Origin: Embiotoca jacksoni
Taxonomy: Eukaryota > Chordata > Actinopteri > Embiotocidae
Assembly (NCBI GenBank): GCA_022577435.1
Contig: JAKOON010000012.1
Location: 8,053,412 to 8,117,411 of the forward strand
Reading direction: 5' to 3'
DNA length: 64,000 nucleotides
In this document: positions 1-13,600 of the stretch, in pieces
How positions within the stretch are numbered: position 1 is the first letter of the stretch
How the letters are laid out: each line of letters opens with the position of its first letter
Position numbers and translations under genes: made by a program
The notes under the pieces: generated by a model
The model's input: the letters and a program-made list of their open reading frames with translations, nothing else
What the model was told of the DNA's origin: nothing
Databases searched by the model: none

Positions 1-1538
1 AATGATTATGAACTTCCTCCAATAAGCTGACTAATATCAGGGGATGTTGCTGTGGAAAAACTCCATTTATTTCCTTAATGTTCTGTGGCTGGATTGGTCT
101 TGTTCATGATGAATCACATTATTCATGGCTCACCCTCAGCTGAGCATGTTATTATCATTAGCCAGAGTGGACCATATTTTCCATCAACTGGATGATTATT
201 CTGCTGAGAGATTAGTTGTGAGCAATGAGCATACACAACACAATATGCTGGACTGCTAAAACTTTTCCAGTGTGGGACTCACTTGAGCAATTAAACAGCA
301 TTTGTCATGGAAGAATATGGTAGCATGTTAGCCTCTAGCTAATTTTGGCATCACACTTATTGAGAGGCTACAAAGAAAAGAAAATGTGATGTTTAACCTC
401 ATGTGACTTGGCAGATCAATCTATCTATCATTGGGTTTGTCTATATTCCATTGTTATACTCAAACAGTGCAGTATAACAATATACTGTATGCTATATATA
501 TTATACTGTCCCTGGCTGCCCTCTGGTGTTTAATATTCACACCTGAAAGACTCTTCAGCATATTTATTTTCCTCCTCAGGCTGAAAGCACCATATTGAAA
601 GGGACATATCGTTTACGCTCGTGTCTAATTTTATATAGTCTCGTAACAGTAGGATTTTGTTTGTGCACTTTAAGACATTATCACCAAACTATGCAAGTGT
701 GACATGAAAAACACCCTGAAGATGACATATTACAACAACAACATTGATCTTTTTCTGTTTCTTTAAAAGTAATTTACATTTTCAGTCATGATCCAGTGTA
801 GATGCAATGACATTTATTTCACTTCTATCTACTTGATATCAGTGAGGATCAGTGGATTTTTAATTGCGTGTTTGGTTTGTGGGATGTCATATATAAAATA
901 ACAGCAGCTATGAGTTAATTTGACTTGTTTAAATGTATTGCTGAGGTTGTAAAGGTCTCAGCTGTGCACCCAATGAATGAATGTCAATGTATAAACATTC
1001 ATTCATTCAAGACATTCAAATGATATGACACAAAACTTGAAGCTGTAAATGTCCTGTCCACACACAAACAGATTTCATCCTATTTTCCAAATTCCACTCT
1101 GTTTATTCCAATTACAAGAAGAATTCACCATCTTTCTGAGATAAATAAACATGCAAAGTTCAGCTCTGAGATCAGGACTAATTCATGCAGGCACAATTGA
1201 CCCTCTTAGTCCAGATCAGAGCTGCCCTGAGCTACTCAAATGTGGCAAAACCACACAGAACATTTTTTTGTTATGATTCAATGAAAAGGTCACATATTGC
1301 TCAGAATATATTAGATGTGTTGTTTCTGTGTTTTGTGAGAAGGTTAGATCTCTGCCAGTAATTGTATTGGAATTAAACCCATAACCCCTCAGAGAGAGTG
1401 CTGTAGCAATAAATAAATATGGTTGCATTATAAATACCGGGAATAAATGAATCAGATGCTGGTTTTAAGTGGCTTTGTCAGTGTGTCTGTGCCAACAGCA
1501 ACAACCAATAAGAGGTCAGGGCAAAAGGTGAAGAGGAA

Positions 1539-1543
<5 letters not shown>
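1..1543. other. upstream flank, no gene recognised
   Basis: AT-rich sequence without a recognisable coding exon on either strand. Short open frames here show no family resemblance. A 5' non-coding exon of gpr20 could lie here but cannot be picked out from sequence alone. Confidence 0.5.

Positions 1544-1602
<59 letters not shown>
1544..1602. repeat. (TG)n microsatellite
   Basis: Uninterrupted TG dinucleotide run of about 29 units, roughly 270 bases before the gpr20 start codon. It generates a spurious histidine-rich reading frame on the minus strand. Confidence 0.97.
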
Positions 1603-1603
<1 letters not shown>

Positions 1604-1870
1604 CAGATGCTGATATATAAAAATATTTGCCTCCTCAACCAGATAAGTAGTAAAATAAGTTAGAGCAACACTGACTTTCAGGGAAAATTGCACTTCAAAT
1701 TCATTGAAATGTAAACTACATAAATACAGTATAGTTTGGCAGCCAATTGTTGAATATGGAAAATTATTCTGAAAACTTTGTGTTATTTTGTCAGCAGTTT
1801 CAACTTCAACATTGACTCACCATTATCCTCCCGACCTTCATCCTTATCATTAACGGTTCTCATTACCGTA

Positions 1871-4249
1871 ATGATGAACTTCAACGGTACTGAGTCCTGG
1901 CTCTTCATCAATACCTCCTTCCCTATCGTGCCAGTGATAGGCAGTCCAACGAACAGAAGTGGCATGGAAGCATATCTTCAGAGACTGGCACATTTAGATG
2001 AGGGACTCTACAATGACTTCTATGGTTTCTGGATTGCACTGATGATCATAAACTCTCTCATTTTCCTGGTAGGCAGTTTTCACAAAGCCCCTTTGGCATT
2101 TTAGATTCCTCTACTCTTTTGCAGCTCATGTTAAGAATGCTCATCTAATCTTCCACCCCTGTACCTCATATCACCCTCTTTTTTTTCAGGTGGGCATGGT
2201 GCTCAACACAGTTGCACTTTATGTTTTTTGTTTCCGCACCAAGCAAAAGACCACGTCCGTGATCTACACCATCAACTTGGCGGTGACTGACCTCTTGGTG
2301 AATCTCTCTCTGCCGACACGCATTCTGCTCTACTACAGTGGAGGAGCTTGTCTCACCTGCTCCTACCTGCACATCTTCAGCTACTTTGTCAACATGTACT
2401 GCAGTATTTTGTTTCTAACCTGCATATGTGTTGACCGTTACCTCGCCATTGTGCAGGTTAGTTTTTTTTTCTGTATTTTGGTTTGGTTTTGATATTTTCT
2501 GAAACTGTCCTTTACAACATGCTGGATACCTGCTGATCCTGACTTCAAAAACAAAAGGAAAAGGACTCAATCTCTGTATTGTCCTTGCAGGTTGAAGCTT
2601 CCCGTCGTTGGAGGAACTCCAGTGTGGCCAAATGTGTCTGCATTTCTGTCTGGCTCTTTGCCATCATAGTCACCTACTCCTTTCTCTCTACTGCCTTCCA
2701 GCATACAGGCTGCTGCCTCTCAAAGCTCCTATTTCTTACCCTCACTGAGTTCTTTCTACCCCTCGTCGTCATTGTGGTCTTCACATTGCGCATTATGTGG
2801 GCTCTAGCTGACCGCCGTCTGATGCAGCAGAGCAGGTATAACCAGTGTCACAGTGACAAACGAAATCAAAGAAAGAAGAATAACATGGCATTTCTGGTTG
2901 TTGCTTGTTTGCTTGTATAAGGTTTTGAAAAAAATTCTAAAGTTGAACATGTTTTAAAAATTCTATCTATCTATTGTTACAAGAACATCCCTTGCAAGAG
3001 TGAAAGGACTAAAAGATCACAGTGATGGTATTGACTGTATTTCCACAGAGAGAGGAGAAGGAGGGCTGTCCAGCTGCTGACCACTGTGCTCATCATCTTT
3101 ACTGTGTGTTTCACACCCTTCCATATCAGACAGGTGAGTAAGCAACAAGTATGATGTAATATCCACATCATATTTTAAAGCCCTTCAACACTCAAAAGTC
3201 TCCAAGATAACTCAAGGGGTCAAAAGATGATTAAAGAAATATGAAAGAATATACAGTGAGCTCCAAAAGTATATAGTACAGCATATATACATCAGTATAT
3301 TTTAAGCACTATTTGCATATAGAACCATGCAATAAAAGCTAATGCCATTCTCTGCTTTTTTGCATTGTTTTGAAAAAAAATTAAAATGCCTAAATCTGCA
3401 AAAGCATCTGTTTCTGTTTATTTTCTCTGATCATTCTTTAAATTGTGTTTCATTTATATGAAACTTTTGATGCTTTCAACTCTTTGGTCCTCCAAAAACA
3501 CATCAGATGTAACAATCTGAGACAGAAAACCACTTTTTGGTTAGGTGGCACATAACTCATGTTCACACTCAGGCTATGTGAGAAGTATTTATTTGTTTTA
3601 CGGTGTCACAAGCCCAAAAGGTTGGGAACTTTTTGATAAGACTAAGGTTAGATACAGTATGAGCAGACTGATTACCCGTTCCAATGTTTTTGTTCGATGT
3701 AATGTTAAAAGGTACTGCGAATGACAATCTTTGGCATTATCTTCTGTGTTGTAGGTGGTGGTGTACTTCTACCCTGATATGCCTCATCATGTAATAGTAT
3801 ACCATTTAACTGTCACTCTCAGCAGTTTGAATAGCTGTATGGATCCTGTCGTCTACTGCTTTGTTACAAATAATTTCCAGGTATGTCGTGAGTTATTTCC
3901 TCCCTCTGTTCCTCACCTTCCTCTATCCAATCCAGTCTGACATCCTTCCTTTTTGTCACCTATCCATTGCTCCCTCCAGTCAAAAAAATTCTATCCATCA
4001 GTCATGTATTCACTTTTTCACTCATCGATTCACTAAATAATGTATTGCCTTTACTGCCCTTAGGCCACTGTGAGACATATTTTCCGTCGTGCCGAGCCTG
4101 AGCAGACCAGTGGTGACATTGTCAGTATGCAGCACAGTTCCAAGGCCTCAGGAGGGACGGCCAACGCCATCACTAATAATGTGATCATGATGACCAAGAT
4201 TCCCAACGCATTGCAGAGAGACAATCTGGGGAAGAACCACACACTGTAA
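1871..4249 (+). CDS. gpr20: G protein-coupled receptor 20 (orphan class A GPCR), six coding exons
   Basis: Exons: 1871-2068, 2190-2456, 2591-2835, 3049-3133, 3755-3880, 4064-4249; 368 aa with all junctions in frame (human about 358 aa). Orphan seven-helix plasma-membrane receptor; the mammalian protein is reported to signal constitutively through Gi. Seen here: N-glycosylation sequons near the N-terminus (NGT, NTS, NRS), TM1 across the exon 1/2 border, SVIYTINLAVTDLL in TM2, DRYLAIV at residues 148-154, CFTPFH in TM6, and DPVVYCF in TM7 (the DPxxY form of NPxxY). The tail keeps SGDIVSMQHSSK, close to the human tail. ATG 1871 is the first ATG in frame; 1874 is an equally good second one. A pyrimidine tract and AG near 1790-1797 suggest an upstream non-coding exon. 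The downstream neighbour slc45a4 matches the human order. Oddity: five introns cut the coding sequence, whereas mammalian GPR20 is, to my knowledge, one coding exon. Confidence 0.93.
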
Positions 4250-4482
4250 AACCCCTTTTAAAAGGGGTGCATACAACTAACAGTTACAGAGATGTCATAG
4301 CAATATTTCTGGACTCTACAACATGCCGACCAGTCACAACAGCATCATTGTGTAATGGCACAGTGCTAAGAGCTCAGGATTGACACTCTTGCTGCCATTA
4401 GTTTTTAATAATGAGCACCAACCAATTCACAAAAAGTAAAACAGCTGGTTCCGCAACTTAAAATATTTTACATATTTACTTC

Positions 4483-4488
4483 AATAAA
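4483..4488 (+). terminator. poly(A) signal of gpr20
   Basis: Canonical AATAAA about 235 bases after the gpr20 stop codon, the first good hexamer downstream. Assignment is by position only. Confidence 0.6.
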
Positions 4489-4499
4489 CTACAGCATTG

Positions 4500-5700
4500 A
4501 CAAGAAACAAATTTTGTCTGCAACTACTTTATTAATATGCCAAGAAACAGTTGGACCTGGGACTTTTCATTTGTGGAAGTCACTTGTCAAGAGTACAATT
4601 TACTCCCAAATTCCAACATCACAACAGAATACTGAATTATAGGTTTGGGAATCACAAGAACATTTTGTATTAAATAGTATGTTTAAACCTGATGAAAGCC
4701 TGTCTTTATAATCCACATTTCAATTTAATCCCAATATATTTTCCTTTAAAGTGTATTTGCTCAACTAAATACACTTCCTCAGGTCAGGTAATTTTTAAAA
4801 CCTGATTTTGGTCATAACAGAGATTGTTTAAACAGCTACAGCACTACATACAAGTTTCTTTAAACTGAGCGTGAGCATAGTTAAAAGAGCAATGATAGCT
4901 GTCACTAATGTTTTGCAAAAGATCATTAAGATCACAGAAACCTACAATCACCATGTTGATACCTGTCTGGGACCACTGCATCCTTTTCATAAAACATACT
5001 GTTAAATACACATGGATCAACTTCTTACAGCAATGTGAACAGAGGAAATCCCATTACAGCTGTAAGAGTTTCAGAATAATGAGGATGTTTTATGCCCGTA
5101 TTTGCTATCAAATATAAAATTTATAATAAAACATCTGGCAATAATAACCACTTTTATGCAGCAGGGGGCAACATTGCACCTCATTTCAAAGACCATAGCA
5201 CTGAGGCAACACAAGAAACGTTATCACTGGTATGGCAACTTCTGAACATTTGGACAGGGGTTGTTATAATATATATATATATATATATATTTTAATAACA
5301 ACAATGATATTGTGTGCTGTTTCGGCAAACCATTGGTAGTCTTTGTTTCACCACCAATCGTCAGAACCTCTGCCCAGCTTTGCAGGAGAAAAATATCCCA
5401 TTTAATGTATATTGTTGAAAACAAAAGGGGTGGTCAAGCTAGTCAAACAATTCGTTTTGCTGGAAATAAATAAATAATTTTCGTTGCCTCGAGTGGATGG
5501 GGTCAAGTTCAAGCGAATGAGTCAAAAAATATGTAACATTATAGTCAGACCTCTGTCTGTGTATTTCAGAGATGAGGCAATACAAAATAATAAAATACGT
5601 TATATGCTCAATGTGAAATTACATTATTACATGTTATTACCATTGTTATTTGCCTATTAATTGATTAATAATACACAAAAGTAGCCTATTTTAATGCCCT
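4500..5700. other. intergenic, gpr20 to slc45a4
   Basis: No coding exon recognised. Contains a pure (TA)n run at about 5267-5290 and otherwise AT-rich unique-looking sequence. Confidence 0.6.
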
Positions 5701-5720
5701 TCCAGAGGTAAGTACTTTGC

Positions 5721-5936
5721 CGACGTCATACGCGTAGACGTAAGACCACGCCCCGCTTTGTTACTGTGGAAACCAATGACATTGATAAGTGGAGTACAAT
5801 ACACCAGATGGTCAAGTTAGCTGGTGAAGGTTAGCTGGATAGCTAGCCCAAATTTGACAGCTTTTACTGACACGAGAGCGAAATACCACACAATGCGGAA
5901 CTGGTTGGACTTAACCACAGCGGAATAAAACTTCGG
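5721..5936 (+). promoter_or_regulatory. putative slc45a4 promoter and non-coding first exon
   Basis: A locally CpG-rich patch in AT-rich surroundings carries CGACGTCA (5721-5728, one base from a full CRE), a second GACGT at about 5737, and a CCACGCCCC GC-box-like element. About 180 bases on, ...AACTTCGG is followed by GTATGT at 5937, a plausible donor for a non-coding first exon. The start site itself is not visible. Assignment to slc45a4 rests on strand and distance. Confidence 0.5.
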
Positions 5937-6379
5937 GTATGTTACATCTTTCCTTTTTTTGTTTTGTTTGTACAAGTGGTACTCCGGATCTTAACTCCTT
6001 AACTTTCGCTGCCTAGCCTGCTAACATTAATTCGCTCAGTCAAGTCACGTTTTCATCCATCCAGACGAACTTATTTCGCTGTTTGCGCCTTCATCACGTT
6101 TTGAAATGGCCTCTTAACGCCTCGGTATTGTACCGTAGCTCAGGTAAGCCAGCGGTACCGTTTGGGAGAGCTTTTCCTGGGAAAGGCAAGCCATAACTGG
6201 TTCAACAAGCCCTCCGGACTCTCACTTGTTTTACATTCCTGTGAGAAACCTGCATTCAACTTTACCCAGGAGTTCAAAATCATGGAACAAACAAATGAGA
6301 AACGCAAATATATTACTGTATGGCATATCGTCAGGGTGTCAGGTTACATATAGGAACAGGTTACTCTGCCACACTCTAC

Positions 6380-6397
6380 AAAAAAAAAAAAAAAAAA
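6380..6397. repeat. poly(A) run
   Basis: Eighteen A residues in the putative first intron of slc45a4; no attached element recognised. Confidence 0.85.
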
Positions 6398-7621
6398 GAG
6401 CATTGCACAAGACTATTTCACATCTGTGCCTGGAAGCGTTTAAACATTAACTCATACGTGACCTGACCTTTATTTGGGATAAGTGTCCTTCTGAGAAGAC
6501 AGGCAAAAAGTGAATAAGTAAAAACTAGACAGAAATGGTACTTGCTTATTTAACCACTGTATATATCCAACATCACATTGTATGTATCCATCCCAGAGTT
6601 AGTTTAACTGTTTACACTAATGCAACAGCTATAGTGTTGTAATAATGGTTTATTTCTTCATGTGACAGTTGTGTGCCTCTGATGTCGGTTTTGCGGTTCG
6701 AATGTTGTGTTTAGAGGTGATATCAGCGTTTCACAGCAATTTCAGATCATTCATGTAAGGTGAAATTGCTTTATTTAGGCCTTTTTTTCTTCCTTTTTTT
6801 CCCACACGTGTGCTATAGTGTCCATACAGCCATACATATTTAATGCTCTTATAAGACAAGAATTTCCCAATTTGTAATGTCCATCCATTCGTCTGTCCGT
6901 CTGTCCGAGGCAAAGCTACCCACCTTGCTGTTTTATGACTTTAGTTAATTTTCTAACTGGTGTGGGTTTTTCTGCAGGTTGCTGTGTGACAAGGAACATG
7001 AGTCTTCACCAAGGAATTTCCACATGTTTTGACCTGGCTTTGCTTGAAGTACACTTAAGTGCACATTCACAAACTTCTGCTGCTTACCTAAATCCCAATC
7101 TTACACAATCCAGGTGAATGCACACACCCTTCAACACACACCAAATCAAGCATAATCACACACCTATTCAAGCGCTTTCTTGCTCCTCCCCTCTGCATAC
7201 CTTTGGAGCTGAAGTTTTCTGTTCTTTCTGAGTTTTGAACTTGTGTGCAAGCATGTGTAAACAGTCCAATTGCTCTCCAGCTGAGCTTGTGAGCTGTGCT
7301 GACTGTTCATACATCAGCATGATGGCTGCAGGAAAAAATATTCTGAACACATCAAATGTTTTGGACATATTTATCACATTATAATGACAATTTCTGCCTC
7401 TTCGTCAATTATTTACAATTATTTTTGGTTTGAACTCCCTGCTTGCTGCATCTTCCTGGATAACTTGAAGTTTTCATAACCAGTGAGTGACCAAGATAAA
7501 AAAAAAACCATGGACATTACAGTTTCTATTAGTTTATTATAATAAAGTAATGTTTTGCTTGCATTTATAGGAAAGTACTGGCAATTAGTCATACACACTT
7601 ATATATACCAACTAATACCAA

Positions 7622-10600
7622 ATGGTTCCCCTGAAGTCCACCCAGACTGAAATGGGAGAGGAAGCTGACGGGAAAAAGGGTTCTGGCCTTCCACAGAACA
7701 GAAAACCGAAAGAAGAAGCAGAAGACAGTGAAAGTGAGAAGGAGGTGGAGGTGGGGGTGGAGGGCAGAGGAGTGCGGATCCCTCTGCATCGCTGGGTAAT
7801 GCATGCGGCAGTGATGTTTGGACGTGAGTTTTGCTACGCCATGGAAACGGCCCTGGTGACGCCAGTGCTGCTGCAGATAGGTAAGAAGACGCAACACAGT
7901 TATACACAGAGACAAACATACTCCTGTTCTTCTCTCACTGTTCTACTCATGTCACCCTCTGTCAGTGGCACATTCTCTGCAACTAGTCAAGGGGAATTGG
8001 GATAGAACTCTTTTTGAAATGTCTTAAGTAAAGGACAGACATTAGCAGGAGCTCCGTTACAGCAACTTGTACATAATAAACCTGTCAGTGCCACTGCTAA
8101 GCACACATACTCGGCTAGTTATGCAGAACTTTGCCGAGCTTATTCATAGTTATTAGACCCCTCCCACTTTCAGTACATAGTGGTATGGTTATAGCGTCAT
8201 CAATATAGCCTTATGATGTTTCCAAGCTATTGTTGACAACCTGTTCTGTTTCCTTTGTCATATATCTTAGTGATAAAGTTTCAGTCATTCAATCATTACA
8301 GAAGTCATATCAGGATACTTTACATAGTATGGTCAAAACATAATAATATTATAGTGAGAAACCCAACTATTCTTCAAGCAAGTATTTAGTGACACTGGAG
8401 AAGACAAACTCCCTTTAACGGGAAGAAACCTCTGATAGAACCAGACTTTGGTGTGGGGTAGGAAGAGAGTGGAGGGAGAGCGGAACAGCATAGAGAAATG
8501 ACACAAAATAAACAATGGACAAGTTGGTGGGGCCAGTAAGCACAGATCAGAAACACAGAGCTCTGGAGATACCCGCTAAAAGGCACAGGGAGAGAGAAGA
8601 CAAAGTTTATGACATTGTGGCATATACATTCACAGAGAGTGATTTGTGTCAGTTTTCTCCTGGTTAGAGTGGCTATGAGTTAGTTGTTGTTGTTGGTTTA
8701 CTTTCTGTATTAGAACAGTTGGGTCTGGTTTGCGATGAAGCTCACTTCTGTTATCCTGAAGATCCTGAGCCCGCACTAGCCAGACTGAATCCATTGACTG
8801 CACCTCTGTGTCATTTAACCCCTAGCAGTAGCCAACGGGGAGGCTATGCAGTTAGATGTCAAGTTTGCCACCATAGCAGAAATGCAACAAAGGCATTTTC
8901 CCCTGGCTAGGTATGACAAGAATGTCTAACACAGCACATTGCGGTGCTCCTCTCTGATGACAATATTGTAAGAAAGATTATGTTTAAAAAAGTTAAGCAT
9001 GTTAAGGCTTAATGAATTTAGTTAGTTTGAAAATGTTACACTTTAGCTGTGTTTCTGCAGAAGATAGACTTTGCCAAAGCCACCCCTTTTAAAATAAAAA
9101 ACACAGTACATGCAATGCAGTTCATTTGTATGTCAGAAAATGATTGTAGTCTTCTATTTACCTTTTATTATTGGCTCATAAATCTGTCTACAGTTTGTTG
9201 AATTTCCCAGAGCCCTTCCAGCTTGGCAAAACATTTATTATAGCAACGTCTTTTGGATTATGAGTGAGCACTGTAAACATACATTTGTACAGCAGTGTTA
9301 CAGGTACACAAATTTGTTCTTGTTTCTTCACTTAGATTGCCAAGGCACCTTGTTTGTGAGATTTCTAAGTAGATTAACACTAGCAATGAGTCTATATGCC
9401 GTAAAACATGAATGTAGATCAGTTCAAATGGAGCTAATTATGGTGTCAAGGCTGTACAGGAGAAGAGTTTGTGTTTATCTTTATTTAGTACAAAATATGC
9501 AATCTGATGAAGTCCTGTTTTTCTGAACACCTCAACTTTCTATGAAAATATTTTGAATCATTTTAACACAGACAGTTTAAACACCAATAATGGTGCCGTT
9601 TTTTATTTATTTTTATTTATTTATTTATTTTTATCTTGAGGAGTGTTACATCAAGTTGGAATCAAATCTGACCCTCAGGTGACTGATGGAAAAGATGGTA
9701 CTCCACTTTGAACAAAACTACAACCATAAGTGTGACTAAGTTATCAGCTATTAAAAAGCACAGTAGCTTTACAACATTAAAACGCAGAATGCATGAGCAG
9801 CTTTGCAACCTGTCCAATGAGTGTCTTTTGCCTCAGGGTAACCTGCAGCGTTCTCTTTTAAACAAATTATAGTTGTGTTTGCGCATGGTGTTACTCACCA
9901 GACCACATTGTGTGTAGTCTTTAACTCAAACAAAGCACGTGTAATGCATTTCCTTCCTCACTGGACATGCCCCAGAAAAACAGTAACACACTTGTAAAAA
10001 AAAATTGCTCCACTTAGAAAAACCTCCACAGGCACCTTTAAGCCTTGTTACAACACCATTTAAGAAAGATTGAGCACCACTGGGAAGGGCAGATGGAAAG
10101 CCAGATATTTTTGCTGCTGTGAGAAAGTCATCTTCTGTTTTGTTGACTTCAGGGAGCTGGAAGGCAGCAGCAGAGTAATATGTTGCTCCCGTAAGAAGTA
10201 AAATTGCATCTCTTCATAAGGGATAGAAAATCATGTATTATCTTCTTGCAGTCGTTTTGTTATTATAACTAACAGCTGATGTCTCCCAATAATTGTACAT
10301 ATTTGTGAGCCAAAGCAGTGCAGTGAAAATTGCCACGCCGCATTGGTTTTGAAATGACTAAAAAGGACTAAAGAGCAGTGCTTCCTTTTATGTAGTACAT
10401 GTTGAAGCTCAGTTCTGTCCTGCCACAGGGGCAGCTAGAGATGATTTCACCACTTTCCTTGCCTGGTTGGTGCCTATTTTTGTCTGTGTTGTTGTAACTG
10501 GCCGCAACACAGAAATAGTCCCGTCACCCTAAAAGGTATTGGCAGAGAAACAGCAATAGTGGTTCTTCAGCTATGTATTGGTATGCAAGAGCAGTCAAGT

Positions 10601-13600
10601 GCTATGCTTTTATAAACAATGGAACATGGGAGAACTTTTATCTTTTCTGTGTAGAAACTGCCCAGACTCACACTGGTGTACTTATTCTTGCAAATTTCTG
10701 CATGACAAAATAATGAGTAGGTAGTCTGAATTTACTCAAAACAGAGATTGGTAGGCTAGAAATGCATTATAGAAAACGTGAAAGCTCACAACGTCAGTTC
10801 TTCCATCAGTCCACGTTGAAGACAGTTGAAAACAAAACAAATTATACTCAATGAAAACACGTGACAGATGTTGGTGTCATACAATACAGCATATAGACAA
10901 AGACCAGTATAAAAGACAGCATGTGTGAGGGTTTTGGTCTGTGCCTCCCTGGTATTCAGTTTATCTCCTGCCTGCCACGCCCACCTCACCTGCTCCCAGT
11001 TACCTTTAATCTGCCTCAGCTGCAGCCACTCTCGATCAGTCCACCCAGTATATCTACTCCCAGTCTGGTGGTTGAAAAGGCTTCATCTTAAGGCCCTTTG
11101 AACTAAGTTTTAGTTGTCTTACACTTGTGCTTTTATGTCAAGCATCGTGTCTGCTTGTATCCTGCTTGGACTTTGGACTTTGGACTCTTGTTTCCCCTGG
11201 TATTTTCTCCACATGCCTGGTTTTTAAAATTGCACCAATTTTTTGTAATTTAAATTATCTGTTGCTTCGCTATCTGCCTCAGTGTTTTGCATTTAGATCC
11301 TTCGCATTGTTTAACTGTGAAAACAGGATGCTGGTGTTATCAAAAAAGATAGTGATTCAGGGCACCATTTTTGAACACATTCTATATAAAAAGCATAATT
11401 GATCAATGCTGCCTGAGTAAAAATACAAATAGTGCAGCATTTGAGCTTTTTTTCATTTAACACATTTGCCTTCTGTTTTCTCATTTGCTCTTGATGTTCT
11501 TTGCTGGTTCACAGGATCTGTCAGCCAATGAAACCGTTGCTCTTCAATCATATGGCCTCTAATGTCTTTTATTCAATTTAACTGCCACGGTTTAAGAAAT
11601 ACTAACAAGACTCTAAAGCTGCAATATTGGGAAAACAGACAATTTTGCATTATCATAAAGGGTCTTGCTACAATGATGTAGGCTAAAATTTAACAATGTG
11701 ATCGATGCGAGATGATGCATGGTTTCATATCAAGTCTTTCCTAAACTAAAATGTAAAATACTGTTTCACCTGCTCCAACCTATATACTTCAGTTTCTGAT
11801 TTAACGTATCTGATTGAGTCTAGCGTGTGTGTGTTTTCTAGGTCTTCCTGAGCAGTATTACAGTTTAACTTGGTTTCTGAGTCCTATCCTGGGTCTCCTC
11901 TTCACACCTGTGATTGGCTCAGCCAGTGACCGCTGTACTCTGCGATGGGGCCAGAGAAGACCATTCATTCTGGCTCTTTGTGTAGGTGTGCTGCTGGGGG
12001 TGGCACTGTTTTTAAATGGGTCATTAATAGGTGAGTCGAGGGTTTTCGAAGGACATCACCTTTCACATATTATAATCTTTACAGTTTAATTCAATCTTAG
12101 TGCATTTTGCGTTGGTATTTCAGGCCTTTCCGTAGGTGACACCCCCAACCATCAGCCAATTGGCATCATACTTACTGTAGTTGGTGTGGTGGTGCTGGAC
12201 TTCTCCGCTGATGCCTCTGAGGGACCAATCAGAGCTTACCTTCTTGATGTCGCGGACACTGAGGAGCAAGATATGGCCCTGAATATTCATGCATTCTCTG
12301 CCGGTAGGACATGCATGGAGAATACCTCACACACAGGCTGTCCACGTAGAAATTTCAGCTATTTAAGAAAACATCTATAAGTTGTCCACATGTAAACATC
12401 TTTAAAACCAACAAATTACTTCACACATCACTTTTCTGTGCAGAATAATGACATCTATGTCTCCCACTGTATATTGGGGTGTTGTTGTAGCAGGATTTCT
12501 TGCAAATGTTTGTGATGAGTGTCTTTTTTGAGAATTTGTAAAAGAGTAGTTGATTGTGTACCCAAATCTGTATGTGAATAAGAGCTTCCGATGTGTAAAA
12601 CAATCTGCAAATATGTAATCAAAAACTGAATGTAAATGTTCTTTTATCATGAGTGTACTATAAGTATTTAGCTTTGAAAGCTGGAAAATCAGATACATCT
12701 TCATTTCCACCTTTGTTACGCCTCTGTCAGTTGCCTCTTTGCATGTGACGTGCTGCTCTTCATCACTTTGTGATGTGCTTTAGTAGCTACACAGCTTAAG
12801 TACTAGCAGGCAGCGGAGGCCCTTGTCATAAACCGAGATCATGAAGAAGCATGCAAGCAAGTATTGCAAGAATGTAGCAACTTTGCAAAAGGACAGTCAT
12901 TTTAGAGGCATACCCGAGGTGGAAATGACGGTTTATCTACTTGTCCAGCTCTTGAAGTGAAATACTTCACTCATAATAAAAGACTTGTGTATACATTTAT
13001 GGTTTCTTTTGCACATTCACAAATCTCGGTACCACTTGCAAATTGAAACACTCATTTGCAGATTCCTTTTACACCATCACAAATCTGACTACACACATAA
13101 GATTGAGACACAGTTCCACAACTCTCCACATACATTTACACATAATATTGCTACAATAATAATACCCTTATATCTGTTTCTTTAGGGCTCGGTGGAGCAG
13201 TGGGATACATGCTGGGAGGCCTAGACTGGACTGGCACAGCTCTGGGCCAAGCATTTAAATCACAGGAACAGGTCCTCTTCCTGTTTGCAGGCATCATCTT
13301 CATTATCTCCGTCACACTGCACATGTTCAGTATCCCAGAACAACCTTTCACTCCATCCAAACAGCTTAAAGACTGGGGAAGCAGGGAGTCTAGCAGCCAG
13401 TTCTCTTTCAGGCCAGTCGGCCACGCACCATCTTTATTAGATGTGATTGCAGAGGAGGATTCCTCTGCTCTTTCGCCATCTCAAAAGGACAAGGAATCAG
13501 ATCCTGCAGGAGGGGAATTGGACTTCCTTGCTGTGGAGCGAGTGCGGAGTAAAAGTGATTCAGTCTTAGCCATGCTGGACTCTACAATTGAGTTGGATCC

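Noticed and set aside
1478..1693. Minus-strand frame with a His-Thr repeat
   Set aside because: Produced by translating the (TG)n microsatellite.
6978..7113. Possible extra 5' UTR exon of slc45a4 (acceptor TTTTTCTGCAG, donor CAG|GTGAAT)
   Set aside because: Splice sites look plausible, but it would be non-coding or add an out-of-frame upstream ORF ending near 7630; no homology supports it. RNA-seq would decide.
7589..7919. Two minus-strand frames over 100 codons
   Set aside because: They mirror slc45a4 coding exon 1 (7622-7880), whose product is strongly matched on the plus strand.
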